A DNA stretch of 38,108 nt from UBA7887 sp964408735 (GTDB taxonomy: Bacteria > Pseudomonadota > Alphaproteobacteria > UBA7887). Below the pieces are notes generated by a model. The model was not told the origin of the DNA. It did not search any database and saw only the letters and a list, made by a program, of their open reading frames with translations. Below, piece after piece: positions 9,696-18,741 of the stretch. Both the position numbers and the translations under genes were made by a program. The DNA lies in contig CAYPAX010000038.1 in the NCBI GenBank assembly GCA_964408735.1, positions 1 through 38,108 of the forward strand. The letters are read 5' to 3'. Within the stretch, counting starts at the first letter, position 1; the number at the start of each line of letters is the position of its first letter.

Positions 9696-10979
9696 GTGAC
9701 GGACCGGACCGAGGCAAAGCCCCGCTCGCGCCTCGCGGTTCCCGCCTGGTGCCTGTTCGACTGGGCCAACTCGCCGTTCCCGACGGTGGTGGTGACGTTC
9801 GTTTTCGCGGTCTACTTCCAGCAGGCCGTGGTCGGCGACGTTGTGCAGGCGACGCACCTGTGGGGCATCGCCTTGGCGGTGAGTGCCTTCGCTGTCGCTG
9901 TGCTCGGGCCGATCCTCGGCGCGACCGTGGATGCGGGAATGCGACGCAAGCCCTGGCTATTTGCCGCCACGGTACTGACAGCTGTCGCTGGCGCGGGATT
10001 GTGGTTCGCCACGCCGGAACAAAGCTCGATCTGGCTGGTCTTGTTGCTGGTCGCGCTCAGCAATTTCGGTTTCGAGCTCGGCATGGTGTTCTACAACGCC
10101 ATGCTGCCGGGGCTTGCGCCGCGCGGTTATCTCGGCCGCGTCTCAGGCTGGGCCTGGGGGCTGGGCTACGCCGGAGGACTCGCCTGTCTGGCGGTGGCCC
10201 TGTTCGGGCTGGTCCAAACCGAGACACCACCTTTCGGCCTCGACGCGGTAGCGCAGGAGCCGGTGCGCGCCACGGCACTACTCGTAGCACTGTGGCTGGT
10301 GCTGTTCGGCTGGCCGCTTTTCGCCTTTACGCCCGAGACCGACGGGGCCGAGGCGCGTCTGCCGTTTGGAGCTGCCTTGCGGAAAGGGCTCGCGACTCTT
10401 GCCGCCACCTTGCGAAACATCCGCGGCCATGGCCAGATCGCCCGCTTTCTCCTCGCCCGCATGTTTTATATCGACGGGCTCAATACGCTGTTCACGTTCG
10501 GTGGAATCTATGCTGCCGGCAGCTTCGGCATGGAAATGGAGGAGGTTCTGTTTTTTGGCATTGCGCTCAACGTGACAGCCGGGCTCGGCGCATTCGGATT
10601 CGCCTGGGTCGACGACTGGATTGGCGCGAAGCCCACCATTATTCTCTCGCTGCTGGCGCTCATCGCGACCGGTGCCGCCATCCTTATGGTGGAAGACAAG
10701 CTATGGTTCTGGATTCTGGGCCTGATCATCGGCGTCTTCATGGGACCGACGCAATCGGCCAGTCGCTCGCTGATGGCACGCTTGTCTCCGCCGCATCTGA
10801 CGACGGAAATGTTCGGCCTGTTCGCCTTGTCCGGCAAGGCCACCGCATTTCTAGGACCTCTGCTCGTCGGCATGATCAGCTTGGCAGCTGATAGCCAGCG
10901 GGTCGGCATGGGCGTGATCCTGGTCTTCTTCGTCGTTGGTCTCTTGATATTGTTCACCGTGCGCGAGCCACGGGATTAG
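9696..10979 (+). CDS. MFS transporter, UMF1 / Atg22-like family
   Basis: The predicted 427-residue protein is an all-helical membrane protein with about 12 transmembrane segments. It opens with VPAWCLFDWANSPFPTVVVTF, a signature of the UMF1 (Atg22-like) branch of the major facilitator superfamily. The branch includes yeast vacuolar amino-acid effluxers, but bacterial substrates are mostly unknown. The open frame extends into the dehydrogenase gene. I place the start at GTG 9696, just after the dehydrogenase stop, because the upstream residues lie inside the previous gene and add nothing typical of the family. An amino-acid or organic-acid substrate would fit the neighbourhood but is only inferred. 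Confidence 0.8.
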   Translation: MTDRTEAKPRSRLAVPAWCLFDWANSPFPTVVVTFVFAVYFQQAVVGDVVQATHLWGIALAVSAFAVAVLGPILGATVDAGMRRKPWLFAATVLTAVAGAGLWFATPEQSSIWLVLLLVALSNFGFELGMVFYNAMLPGLAPRGYLGRVSGWAWGLGYAGGLACLAVALFGLVQTETPPFGLDAVAQEPVRATALLVALWLVLFGWPLFAFTPETDGAEARLPFGAALRKGLATLAATLRNIRGHGQIARFLLARMFYIDGLNTLFTFGGIYAAGSFGMEMEEVLFFGIALNVTAGLGAFGFAWVDDWIGAKPTIILSLLALIATGAAILMVEDKLWFWILGLIIGVFMGPTQSASRSLMARLSPPHLTTEMFGLFALSGKATAFLGPLLVGMISLAADSQRVGMGVILVFFVVGLLILFTVREPRD

Positions 10980-11000
10980 TTTTCGCTTAGGGAGGCAAGA

Positions 11001-12203
11001 ATGAAAATCAAGGACGTCAAGACCTTCGTGGTGGGCAATCCGCCGCCGCATCATGGCGGGCCGTTCTGGGTCTTCGTGACGCTCACCACGGACAACGGCA
11101 TCAAGGGTGTGGGCGAGGTCTACGGGGTGCCATTCGCGCCGGACGTCATTGCGAAAATGACCGAGGATGTCGCCGCCCAGCATATCGTCGGCGCCGATCC
11201 GTTCCAGATCGAGAAGCTCTGGCGCATCGTCTATTCGCGCGGCTATTCGCAGCGCCCGGACATCTCGCTGATGGGTGTCATGAGCGGCATCGAGATGGCG
11301 CTCTGGGACATCATCGGCAAGGCCCTCGGCCAACCGGTCTACAATCTGCTCGGCGGGCGCACCCAGGATACCTTGCGCTCCTACACCTATCTCTATGCCG
11401 ATGCCAACGCGAACCCGGACGACCCCCTGGCATTGACCGACGTGCACAACAATGCGGAGGCCGCGGCGGCGCGCGCCGCGCACTATGTCTCGCTCGGATT
11501 CACGGCGATCAAATACGACCCCATCATGCCCATGTCGGCCTTCGATCCGCGCGAGCTCTCGGTCGAGACCCTGGACAACGCCGAGGCCGTGACCGCGGCC
11601 TTGCGTGATGCCGTGGGCAGCGGCGTCGACCTCTTGTTCGGCACCCACGGCCAGTGCACCACGGCGTCCGCCATCCGCCTGGCCCAGCGCATCGAGCCCT
11701 ACGAGCCGCTGTGGTTCGAGGAGCCCGTGCCGCCGGAGAACTATGACGAGATGGCGCGCGTCTGCCATTCCACCTCTGTTCCCGTGGCCACCGGCGAGCG
11801 GCTGACCACCAAGTACGAGTTCGCGCAATTGCTGGGCAGGCAGGCGGCGTCGATCCTGCAGCCGGCATTGGGACGCGTCGGCGGCATCCTCGAAGCCAAG
11901 AAGATCGCCGGCATGGCTGAAGCCCATTACGTGCGCCTGGCTCCGCACCTCTATTGCGGACCGGTCGAGGCGGCGGCGAATATCCAGGTCGCGGCGTGCA
12001 GCCCCAATTTCCTCATCCAGGAGAGCATCGAGCGCTTCGACGGTTTTTACGCCGAGATCCTGGAAAAGCCCATTCAGTGGGAGAGCGGCCGTATCGTGCT
12101 GTCCGACGAGCCGGGCCTCGGCGTGGTGCTCGACGAAGCGGTGGCCGAAGCGCACCCTTACGATGGCGGCCTGTTCCCGCCGATGGCGGAGACGCCGTTG
12201 TAG
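11001..12203 (+). CDS. Enolase-superfamily enzyme (mandelate racemase / muconate lactonizing type)
   Basis: The 400-residue protein has the N-terminal capping domain and TIM-barrel of the MR/MLE group, which abstracts a proton next to a carboxylate. Visible active-site candidates are Lys171 (IKYDP), the metal glutamates in WFEEP (near 240) and GERL (Glu266), and His316 (APHLYCG). The first metal ligand, normally an Asp two residues before a His-Gly, is here Gly214 in FGTHGQ. The ATG at 11001 has a GGGAGG ribosome site. It is followed after two bases by an acyl-CoA synthetase gene and then an HCCA-isomerase-like gene, which suggests a small catabolic operon for a sugar acid or other organic acid. 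The exact substrate is not recognisable. Confidence 0.85.
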   Translation: MKIKDVKTFVVGNPPPHHGGPFWVFVTLTTDNGIKGVGEVYGVPFAPDVIAKMTEDVAAQHIVGADPFQIEKLWRIVYSRGYSQRPDISLMGVMSGIEMALWDIIGKALGQPVYNLLGGRTQDTLRSYTYLYADANANPDDPLALTDVHNNAEAAAARAAHYVSLGFTAIKYDPIMPMSAFDPRELSVETLDNAEAVTAALRDAVGSGVDLLFGTHGQCTTASAIRLAQRIEPYEPLWFEEPVPPENYDEMARVCHSTSVPVATGERLTTKYEFAQLLGRQAASILQPALGRVGGILEAKKIAGMAEAHYVRLAPHLYCGPVEAAANIQVAACSPNFLIQESIERFDGFYAEILEKPIQWESGRIVLSDEPGLGVVLDEAVAEAHPYDGGLFPPMAETPL

Positions 12204-12205
12204 CC

Positions 12206-13780
12206 ATGCAGACCGTGTCCCAGGTGGTCGCCGCGGCGGCAGAGCGCTGGCCCGACAACGGCATGGTCTGTGCACCGCCCATGGCCGGGCGGCCGTATCA
12301 TCCGGACGGCATCGAGATCACCTACGCAGAAGCTTGGCGCGAGACCAAGCGCTTGCGCCAGGCCTACGCCACAGCGGGCTGGGGCCATGGCCACCGCATG
12401 GCATTGCTTCTCGAGCAGCGGCCCGAGTTCTTCCATCACTTCCTGGCGCTAAACGCGCTCGGCTGTGCCATCGTGCCGATCAGCCCGGACTATCGCCACG
12501 ACGAGCTGGAATATCTGCTGAGCCATTCGGAGGCTCATGCCGCGCTGGCGATCGAAAGCCGTGTCGCGGACCTCGAGGCGGCCGCATCCGTTGCCGTGGC
12601 ATCGTTCGAGAATTTTGCCGTGCCGGCAGCACCCTGCCCGCCACCCCGCGACGGGGCGCCGGACCGCGACAGCGTCTGCGCCATCATGTACACCTCGGGC
12701 ACCACGGGGCGGCCGAAAGGCTGCATTCTCGCCAACGGCTACTATCTCAATGCGGGTGCCTGGTATGTGGCGCTCGGCGGGCGCGCGGCCTTGCGCGAGG
12801 GCGACCGGCTGCTCAATCCCCTGCCGCTATTCCACATGAACTCGCAAGCCGTCTCGGCCACCGCCATGTTCCTGGTCGGCGGCTGTCTGATACTGCCCGA
12901 CCGCTTTCACCCGAAAAGCTGGTGGCGGGACGTGGTGGCGACGCGGGCCACCGTCATCCATTATCTCGGCGTCGTACCGCCATTGTTGATGAACCTGCCC
13001 CCCGCGTCCGAGGATACGGCGCATCAGGTTCGCTTCGGCATCGGCGCCGGCATCGAGCCCGAGCTGCACCGTCCCTTCGAGGAGCGCTTCGGCTTTCCCC
13101 TGGTCGAGGTCTGGGGCATGACCGAGACGGGGCGCATCTATGCCGATTGCCGCGAGCCTCGACGTGTTGACACGCGCGCTTTCGGCAAGCCCTTGCCGGG
13201 CCTCGAAGCCCGCGTGGTAGATGACGACGGCAACGCGGCCGAGCAGGGCGAGCTGCTGGTGCGCCATACGGCGGCGGACCCGCGCAAGGATTTCTTCGCC
13301 GGCTATCTCAAGGACGAGGCGGCGACGGAAGAAGCTTGGGCCGGCGGCTGGTTCCACACGGGCGATACGGTGCGGCAAGGCGCGGACGGCATGCTCACTT
13401 TCGTCGACCGCAAGAAGAACATCATCCGGCGCTCGGGCGAGAACATTGCCGCGGCCGAGATCGAGGCCTGCCTGCAGGCCAACGACGATGTCGCCCAGGT
13501 CGCCGTGGTCGCCGTGCCCGATGCGCTTCGCGAAGAGGAGGTGATGGCCTGCATCGTGGCCATGCCGGATATTGTGGCGGACGACGCCCTGGCCGAGCGC
13601 CTGTTCGCCTGGTGCGACGAGCGCCTGGCCTACTACAAGGCACCGGGCTGGATCGCCTTCCGCGACGGCCTGCCGACCACGGGCACACAGAAGGTGCAGA
13701 AGACCCAGCTTTTCGAAGAGGGCGCCGAGCCCACCGCCGGCGCCATCGACCTGCGCGCACGCAAAAGGAAAAAGCGATGA
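12206..13780 (+). CDS. AMP-forming acyl-CoA synthetase / ligase
   Basis: The 524-residue product is an ANL-superfamily adenylate-forming enzyme, which activates a carboxylic acid with ATP and then usually forms a CoA thioester. The phosphate-binding motif YTSGTTGRPKGC lies near residue 160. The adenine/AMP region reads WGMTETGRIYADCREP. The hinge motif GWFHTGDTV continues to FVDRKKNIIRRSGENIAAAEIE, and a catalytic lysine is expected near the C-terminus (TGTQKVQKT). The ATG at 12206 lies three bases after the upstream stop; the longer open frame overlaps the racemase-like gene and is not used. The stop overlaps the next start (ATGA). Crotonobetaine/carnitine-CoA ligase-like specificity is possible but cannot be settled by eye. 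Confidence 0.88.
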   Translation: MQTVSQVVAAAAERWPDNGMVCAPPMAGRPYHPDGIEITYAEAWRETKRLRQAYATAGWGHGHRMALLLEQRPEFFHHFLALNALGCAIVPISPDYRHDELEYLLSHSEAHAALAIESRVADLEAAASVAVASFENFAVPAAPCPPPRDGAPDRDSVCAIMYTSGTTGRPKGCILANGYYLNAGAWYVALGGRAALREGDRLLNPLPLFHMNSQAVSATAMFLVGGCLILPDRFHPKSWWRDVVATRATVIHYLGVVPPLLMNLPPASEDTAHQVRFGIGAGIEPELHRPFEERFGFPLVEVWGMTETGRIYADCREPRRVDTRAFGKPLPGLEARVVDDDGNAAEQGELLVRHTAADPRKDFFAGYLKDEAATEEAWAGGWFHTGDTVRQGADGMLTFVDRKKNIIRRSGENIAAAEIEACLQANDDVAQVAVVAVPDALREEEVMACIVAMPDIVADDALAERLFAWCDERLAYYKAPGWIAFRDGLPTTGTQKVQKTQLFEEGAEPTAGAIDLRARKRKKR

Positions 13781-14367
13781 CCCTGGAAGTGTTTTTCGAT
13801 TGCTCGAGCCCCTGGACCTATCTCGGCTTCGAGAGCGTACAAAGCCTTGATGTCGAGATCACCTGGAAGCCGATCCTGGTCGGCGGCGTGTTCAATTCGG
13901 TGAACCCCAGCGTCTACGAGATGCGCGCGAACCCGGTGCCGGCGAAGTGGGACTACATGGCGAAGGACTTGCAGGACTGGGCGCGCCATGGCGGGCTCAC
14001 CATCGTCTTCCCGCCGACGGTCTTCCCGGTGAACAGCGTCAAGGCCATGCGCGGCTGCCTGGTCGCGGCGGAACAGGACAAGCTCGTGGACTTCGCCCGC
14101 GCCGCCTTCCAGGCCTATTGGAGCCGCGACGAGGACATCTCGCAGGACGAGGTTGTGCGTGGAATTTGCACCGCGGCCGGCGTGGACGCCGACCGGCTGA
14201 TGCAGGAGATCGCCCGGCCCGACATCAAGGCCGGCTTACGCGACAACACCGAGGAACTGATCAAACGCGGCGGCTTCGGCTCGCCGACGTTTTTCGTCAA
14301 CGGCAACGACATGTACTTCGGCAACGACCGCATGCCGCTGATCGAGCGGGCGCTGGGGAAAGGCTGA
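13777..14367 (+). CDS. 2-hydroxychromene-2-carboxylate isomerase / DsbA-fold protein
   Basis: The 196-residue protein begins LEVFFDCSSPWTYLGFE and ends with a GSPTFFVNGNDMYFGNDR segment. This is the pattern of HCCA isomerases, glutathione-dependent thioredoxin-fold enzymes related to kappa-class glutathione transferases. A serine (SSPW) takes the place of the CxxC of true DsbA proteins, so it is not an oxidoreductase of that type. The start ATG overlaps the acyl-CoA synthetase stop, which indicates translational coupling in the same operon. Its biological substrate is unknown; the family is often found in aromatic and xenobiotic catabolic operons. The gene ends two bases from the convergent indolepyruvate oxidoreductase gene. 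Confidence 0.85.
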   Translation: MTLEVFFDCSSPWTYLGFESVQSLDVEITWKPILVGGVFNSVNPSVYEMRANPVPAKWDYMAKDLQDWARHGGLTIVFPPTVFPVNSVKAMRGCLVAAEQDKLVDFARAAFQAYWSRDEDISQDEVVRGICTAAGVDADRLMQEIARPDIKAGLRDNTEELIKRGGFGSPTFFVNGNDMYFGNDRMPLIERALGKG

Positions 14368-14369
14368 CT

Positions 14370-17300
14370 CTACTCCGCCGCCACGGCGCGCTTGGTCGGA
14401 TCGCGATAGGCGGCCAACAGCTCCGCCTCGCGGGCTTTCACCGCGGCGTGCGCCGCTTCCTTGACATAGCCGTAGCCGCGCACCTCACCCGGTAGCGCGG
14501 CAATCTCCAGCGCCAGCGCGTGGCTCTCGGGCGTGAGGCCGGCCAGCAGTGCCTCCACCGTCGCTTCGTAGTCGCCGATGGCGGCGCGTTCGCGGCGGCG
14601 TTCGGTGGTGTGGCCGAAGGGATCGAAAGTCGTGCCGCGCAGGCCTTTTAGCCTCGCAAGCATACGGAAGACGGGCAGCATCCAGGGGCCGAAGGTGGTT
14701 TTCTGCGGGCGGCCAGTGTCGGGGTCGCGCCGGGAGAGCAGGGGCGGGGCGAGGTGGAAGGCGAGCTCGTAGTCGCCTTCGAACGCCTCTTTCAGGCGGG
14801 CGTGGAAGGCGGGGTCGCTGTGCAGGCGGGCGACTTCGTATTCGTCCTTGTAGGCCATCAGCTTGAAGGCGTTGTGCGCGACCGCGTCGGCGAGGCCGCT
14901 CATACCCGGTGCCTTCTGGGCTTCGGCCGCGCGCACGCTCTCGACCAGCGCGGCGTGGCGGTCGGCGAGCGCCGTATTCTGATAGGCCGTCAGCTCGGCA
15001 TGCCAATCGGGCGCAGCTTCCGGCGCGTCCTCGACCAATGCCGCCACGGCTCCCGGATCGAGCGCCAGGCGGCGGCCCCAGGCGAAGGCGTCGCGATTCA
15101 TTTGCACCGCAACCCCGTTCAGCTCTATTGCCGCCTCTATGGCTTGTGCGCCCACGGGCAGCAGGCCCTTCTGGTAGGCCAAGCCCAAGAGCATCAGATT
15201 GCTGCCTATGGAATCGCCGAGCAGGCGCGTCGCCAGCTGCGAGACGTCCTGGAAGATCACGGCGTCGCCCGCCGCCTCGCCGATGCGCGCGGCCAGGCTT
15301 TCGGCCGGGAAGGCGAGGTCCGGGTTGCGCGTGAACTCGCCGGTGATCTGCTCGTAGGTATTGACCAACACATGGGTCTTGCCGGGCGCCATTACGGACA
15401 GCGCCAGGGCATCACCGGTCACCAGGCTGTCGCAGCCCAGCACGAGGTCGGCGGCGCCGGCATTGAGGCGCACGGCGCGGATCGCCTCGGCGCTCGACGC
15501 GATGCGGATATGGCTGGTCACGGCGCCACCCTTCTGGGCCATGCCGAACTGGTCGACGGTGGAGAACGCCTTTCCCTCGATATGGGCGCCCATGGTGAGG
15601 ATGGCACCGATGGTGACAACGCCCGTGCCGCCAACGCCGGCGACAAGCAGGTTGTATGGCGCATCATTCACCAATGGCATCAAATCCGGCTCAGGCAGGT
15701 CGGAAGACGCCGCCGCTATTGCCGCCGCGCGTCGCGGGCGCCCGCCGATGACGCTGACGAAGCTCGGGCAGAAGCCCTCAGCGCAGGAATAGTCCTTGTT
15801 GCAGGCCGACTGGTCGATGCGCCGCTTGCGCCCGAAGGCGGTGTCGTGGGGCAGCACGGATATGCAGTTGGATTTGGCGTTGCAGTCGCCGCAGCCCTCG
15901 CAAACGCGGCTATTGATGAACACGCGCCGCGAGGGATCAGCGAGCCGCCCGCGCTTGCGCCGGCGCCGCTTCTCGGCGGCGCAGGTCTGGTCGTAGATCA
16001 GGACGCTGACGCCGCCGACTTCGCGCAAATCGCGCTGTACGCGGTCGAGGGAGCGGCGGTGCTCGATACGCGTGCCGGCGGGGAACTCGGCGCCGATGGG
16101 GTATTTGTCGGGCTCGTCGCTCACCACGACGACGCGGCTGACCCCTTCCGCCGCCACCTGGCGGGCGATGCCGGCGGGCGTCAGGGGCCCGTCCACGGGC
16201 TGGCCGCCGGTCATGGCGACGGCGTCGTTGAAAAGGATCTTGAAGGTGATGTTGACCCCGGCAGCGACACAGGCGCGGATGGCCAGGTGGCCCGAATGGT
16301 AATAGGTGCCGTCGCCGAGGTTCTGGAAGACATGCTCGGTCTCGGTGAAAGGCGCCTGGCCGACCCAGGTCAGGCCTTCGCCGCCCATATGGCAATGGGT
16401 GATCACGCCGCGCTCCATGTAGGTCGACATGTAGTGGCAGCCGACCCCGCCATGGGCGCGGCTGCCGTCGGGCACCCGGGTCGAGGTGTTGTGCGGGCAG
16501 CCCGAGCAGAAATAGGGCCGGCGGGTGAGCGACAGCCGCTCGCGACGCTCGGTAGCCTCGGCGCGGGCATCGAGAAAGGCGAGGCGCGCATCTATGCGTT
16601 CGCTGGTGTGGAAGTGGGCGATGCGCCGCGCCAGGGCGCGGGTCACGTCTTCCGGCGTGTATTCGGGGAAAGCGGGCAGCAGCGGTGCACCCGTCTCGTT
16701 GTCGCGGCCGACCACCCGTGGCCGTTGGCCGTCGGGCAGGGCATACAGCGCGTCCTTGAGCTGGCTTTCGACAAGCCGGTGCTTCTCCTCGACCACCAGC
16801 ACTTCCTCGAGCCCGGCGGCAAATTCGCGCAGGCCCTGCGCATCTGCGGGATAGGGCATGTCGAGCTTGAGCACGCTGATGCCGAGCGCCGCGGCCTGGT
16901 CGTCGTCCAGGCCGAGCTCGAACAGCGCCTGGCGCACATCGGTCCAGGCCTTGCCGGTGGCGACGATGCCATAGCGCGGCGCCTCGCTCCTAAGCGTCAC
17001 GCGGTTGAGGCCGTTGGCGCGGGCGAAAGCGAGCGCGGCATCGAGCTTGTGCGCCCTCAGGCGCGGCTCCTGGTTCAGCCAGCTGTCGGGAATGCGCAGG
17101 TTCACGCCATCCGCCGGCAGGGCGTGGTCGCCCGGCAGGACGATGGCGGGACGCGACGCATCGGCGTCTATCACCGCCGCGGCATCGACCGTGTCGGGAA
17201 TCAGCTTGAGGCCGACCCAGCCGCCCGAATAGCGCGACATGGCCCAGCCCAGCAGGGCGTGATCGATGATCTCCTGCACATTCGCCGGGTAAAGCACCGG

Positions 17301-17801
17301 CATGAGCATGTCGGCGAACAGGGTCTCGTGTGCCGCGGTGGCATCGGTGGACGATAGCGGATGGTCGTCGCCGACCACCGCCAGCACGCCGCCATGGGCG
17401 GCGCTGCCGGCCAAATGCGCGTGGCGGATGGCATCGACGCTGCGGTCCAACCCCGGGCCCTTGCCGTACCACATGGCGAAGACGCCGTCGCAGGTGGCGT
17501 CGCCGAATTCGCCGGCCTGCTGGGTGCCCCAGATCGCGGTGGCCGCCAGATCCTCGTTGATGGTCGGCCAGAAATGAATGCCGGCGTCCGGCAGCAGGCG
17601 GTTGGCGGCCCACAGCTCCTTGTCGAGATTGTGCATGGGCGAGCCGCGATAGCCGGAGATGAAGCCTTGCGTGTTCAGTCCGGAAGCAAGGTCGCGGCGC
17701 CGCTGTAACATGGTTGCGCGCACCAGCGCTTGGCTGCCGGTAATCGAAATGCGGCCTTCCAGGCGCCGATATTTGTCGTCGAGCGAGACCGCCACGGGCA
17801 T
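14370..17801 (-). CDS. Indolepyruvate ferredoxin oxidoreductase, fused alpha-gamma type
   Basis: The 1143-residue protein has the length of the fused proteobacterial IOR proteins. These oxidatively decarboxylate aryl (and perhaps other) 2-oxo acids to acyl-CoA with ferredoxin as acceptor. The pyrimidine-binding part lies at the N-terminus (GFISGYRGSPMHNLD). The thiamine-diphosphate region contains YFCSGCPHNTST and HMGGEGLTWVGQAP. A cysteine-rich segment, CEGCGDCNAKSNC, can bind an Fe-S cluster. The C-terminal gamma-like domain starts near LLVAGVGGTGVVTIG. It probably acts in the cytoplasm in amino-acid (tryptophan, phenylalanine, tyrosine) breakdown. It stands alone on the minus strand, divergent from the sco gene. 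Start ATG at 17801. Confidence 0.93.
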   Translation of the reverse strand: MPVAVSLDDKYRRLEGRISITGSQALVRATMLQRRRDLASGLNTQGFISGYRGSPMHNLDKELWAANRLLPDAGIHFWPTINEDLAATAIWGTQQAGEFGDATCDGVFAMWYGKGPGLDRSVDAIRHAHLAGSAAHGGVLAVVGDDHPLSSTDATAAHETLFADMLMPVLYPANVQEIIDHALLGWAMSRYSGGWVGLKLIPDTVDAAAVIDADASRPAIVLPGDHALPADGVNLRIPDSWLNQEPRLRAHKLDAALAFARANGLNRVTLRSEAPRYGIVATGKAWTDVRQALFELGLDDDQAAALGISVLKLDMPYPADAQGLREFAAGLEEVLVVEEKHRLVESQLKDALYALPDGQRPRVVGRDNETGAPLLPAFPEYTPEDVTRALARRIAHFHTSERIDARLAFLDARAEATERRERLSLTRRPYFCSGCPHNTSTRVPDGSRAHGGVGCHYMSTYMERGVITHCHMGGEGLTWVGQAPFTETEHVFQNLGDGTYYHSGHLAIRACVAAGVNITFKILFNDAVAMTGGQPVDGPLTPAGIARQVAAEGVSRVVVVSDEPDKYPIGAEFPAGTRIEHRRSLDRVQRDLREVGGVSVLIYDQTCAAEKRRRRKRGRLADPSRRVFINSRVCEGCGDCNAKSNCISVLPHDTAFGRKRRIDQSACNKDYSCAEGFCPSFVSVIGGRPRRAAAIAAASSDLPEPDLMPLVNDAPYNLLVAGVGGTGVVTIGAILTMGAHIEGKAFSTVDQFGMAQKGGAVTSHIRIASSAEAIRAVRLNAGAADLVLGCDSLVTGDALALSVMAPGKTHVLVNTYEQITGEFTRNPDLAFPAESLAARIGEAAGDAVIFQDVSQLATRLLGDSIGSNLMLLGLAYQKGLLPVGAQAIEAAIELNGVAVQMNRDAFAWGRRLALDPGAVAALVEDAPEAAPDWHAELTAYQNTALADRHAALVESVRAAEAQKAPGMSGLADAVAHNAFKLMAYKDEYEVARLHSDPAFHARLKEAFEGDYELAFHLAPPLLSRRDPDTGRPQKTTFGPWMLPVFRMLARLKGLRGTTFDPFGHTTERRRERAAIGDYEATVEALLAGLTPESHALALEIAALPGEVRGYGYVKEAAHAAVKAREAELLAAYRDPTKRAVAAE

Positions 17802-17857
17802 ACCTTCGCGCTGAGAAAGGCCAAGTATAGGCCATCGGGCGCAGGCCCGGAACGCGC

Positions 17858-17871
17858 TTGATGCAAGTCAA
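17858..17871 (+). promoter_or_regulatory. FNR/Dnr-type binding site upstream of the first sco gene
   Basis: TTGATGCAAGTCAA matches the Crp/FNR-family consensus TTGAT-N4-ATCAA at nine of ten positions. Its centre is 60.5 bases before the sco start codon, the same distance as the similar site before nirS. It lies in the divergent spacer between the indolepyruvate oxidoreductase and sco genes. A CACCAT sequence 29 bases downstream could be a -10 element. The regulator (NnrR, Dnr or FNR) is inferred. Confidence 0.65.
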
Positions 17872-17924
17872 TGCCGCGGCGAGCGCCATGTCTCACCATG
17901 CGGCATCGATTGGGGAATTGAGAC

Positions 17925-18527
17925 ATGATTCGTCGTCGAATGTTTCGTATCGGCTTCGCCTTTTCGCTCGTCTCGGGACTGCTCGCCGTGGGTTGGTTCG
18001 GGCTTGACCGCCTGTCGCCGCAGGCAGCGCCTGGGATCGGCCAGGTGGTCAGCTTCCCGGTTGCACTCGACCTATCCGATGCCACAGGCGAGGCAGTCAA
18101 CGCCACGGATATGGCGGGGCGCTTCTCCCTGGTGACTTTCGGCTTCACCAACTGCCCGGATGTCTGCCCGACCCTGCTGGCGCGGCTGACGGCGATTCTC
18201 GATGCGCTCGGCGACGATGCCGCGCGTCTACGCCCGGTTTTTGTGACCCTGGACCCGCTACGCGACACGGCTGAAGAGCTTGCAGACTATGTCACAGCCT
18301 TCGATTCGCGCATCGTCGGCGCCCGCGGCAACCAGGCGCAGACCGACGCGGCCGCGCAGGCCTTTCGCATCCAGTACCGGCGCGAAGGCGAGGGTGAGGA
18401 GGCGATGATCTACCACACCGCTGCGCTGTTCCTGGTCGATGGACGCGGCAATCTCGCCGGCTATTTCCGCCACGAAGATTCGCTGGCTGATGTCGCTGCC
18501 GCGATCCGGCGCGCGCTTGCGGGCTGA
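17925..18527 (+). CDS. Sco1/SenC-family copper chaperone
   Basis: The 200-residue protein has one N-terminal membrane anchor (about 8-25) and a thioredoxin-like domain exposed to the periplasm. It carries the copper-binding motif CPDVCP (Cys77 and Cys81) and the third ligand His164 in IYHTAALF. Sco proteins deliver copper to, or reduce the cysteines of, the CuA centre of heme-copper reductases. This fits the CuA subunit encoded 1 kb downstream. A GGGGA ribosome site lies eight bases before the ATG at 17925. It is the first gene of the reductase module and has an FNR-like box upstream. A second Sco-like gene lies at 22231, so the two may have different jobs. Confidence 0.9.
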   Translation: MIRRRMFRIGFAFSLVSGLLAVGWFGLDRLSPQAAPGIGQVVSFPVALDLSDATGEAVNATDMAGRFSLVTFGFTNCPDVCPTLLARLTAILDALGDDAARLRPVFVTLDPLRDTAEELADYVTAFDSRIVGARGNQAQTDAAAQAFRIQYRREGEGEEAMIYHTAALFLVDGRGNLAGYFRHEDSLADVAAAIRRALAG

Positions 18528-18539
18528 AGGGGACAGAGC

Positions 18540-18731
18540 ATGGAAATTCTCGCCTTCACGGTCGTCGCCATCGTGCTCTACATGGGCGCGGATGCCCTTT
18601 TGCGAGTCATCGAACAACGCCTCGGCCGCCGCCTCGAGCAACGCAGCCTAGCCTTCTTCGCCATCCTGCTGCCCTCGGCATTGCTGAGTTTCGCGGCGAT
18701 CCAGGCTTGGCTCGGACCGCCAGCGCCTTGA
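18540..18731 (+). CDS. Small hydrophobic protein of unknown function, two predicted membrane helices
   Basis: This 63-residue frame starts at ATG 18540, 12 bases after the sco stop, with a GGGGACAG ribosome site. It encodes a hydrophobic helix (about 3-17), a charged segment rich in Arg and Glu (IEQRLGRRLEQRS), and a second hydrophobic helix (about 35-57). I do not recognise a named family. The position, spacing and membrane pattern suggest a real gene co-transcribed with sco. The stop codon lies inside the palindrome at 18726-18743. Confidence 0.6.
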   Translation: MEILAFTVVAIVLYMGADALLRVIEQRLGRRLEQRSLAFFAILLPSALLSFAAIQAWLGPPAP

Positions 18732-18741
18732 CTTCGGTCAA
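18728..18741 (+). promoter_or_regulatory. FNR/Dnr-like palindrome (or UUCG-capped hairpin) ahead of the reductase subunit genes
   Basis: TTGACTTCGGTCAA has perfectly symmetric TTGAC/GTCAA arms and sits 80 bases upstream of the IIa-like start. It extends to a 7-bp dyad at 18726-18743 (CCTTGAC-TTCG-GTCAAGG). In RNA this would form a stable C(UUCG)G tetraloop hairpin. It could be a binding site for the same FNR-type regulator that fits the boxes at 17858 and 27682, a weak terminator or processing site after the small membrane-protein gene, or both. Confidence 0.45.

Noticed and set aside
14754..17357. An 867-codon plus-strand frame opposite the indolepyruvate oxidoreductase gene
   Set aside because: Same explanation: the minus-strand gene has all its motifs and normal length, and the plus-strand text matches nothing.
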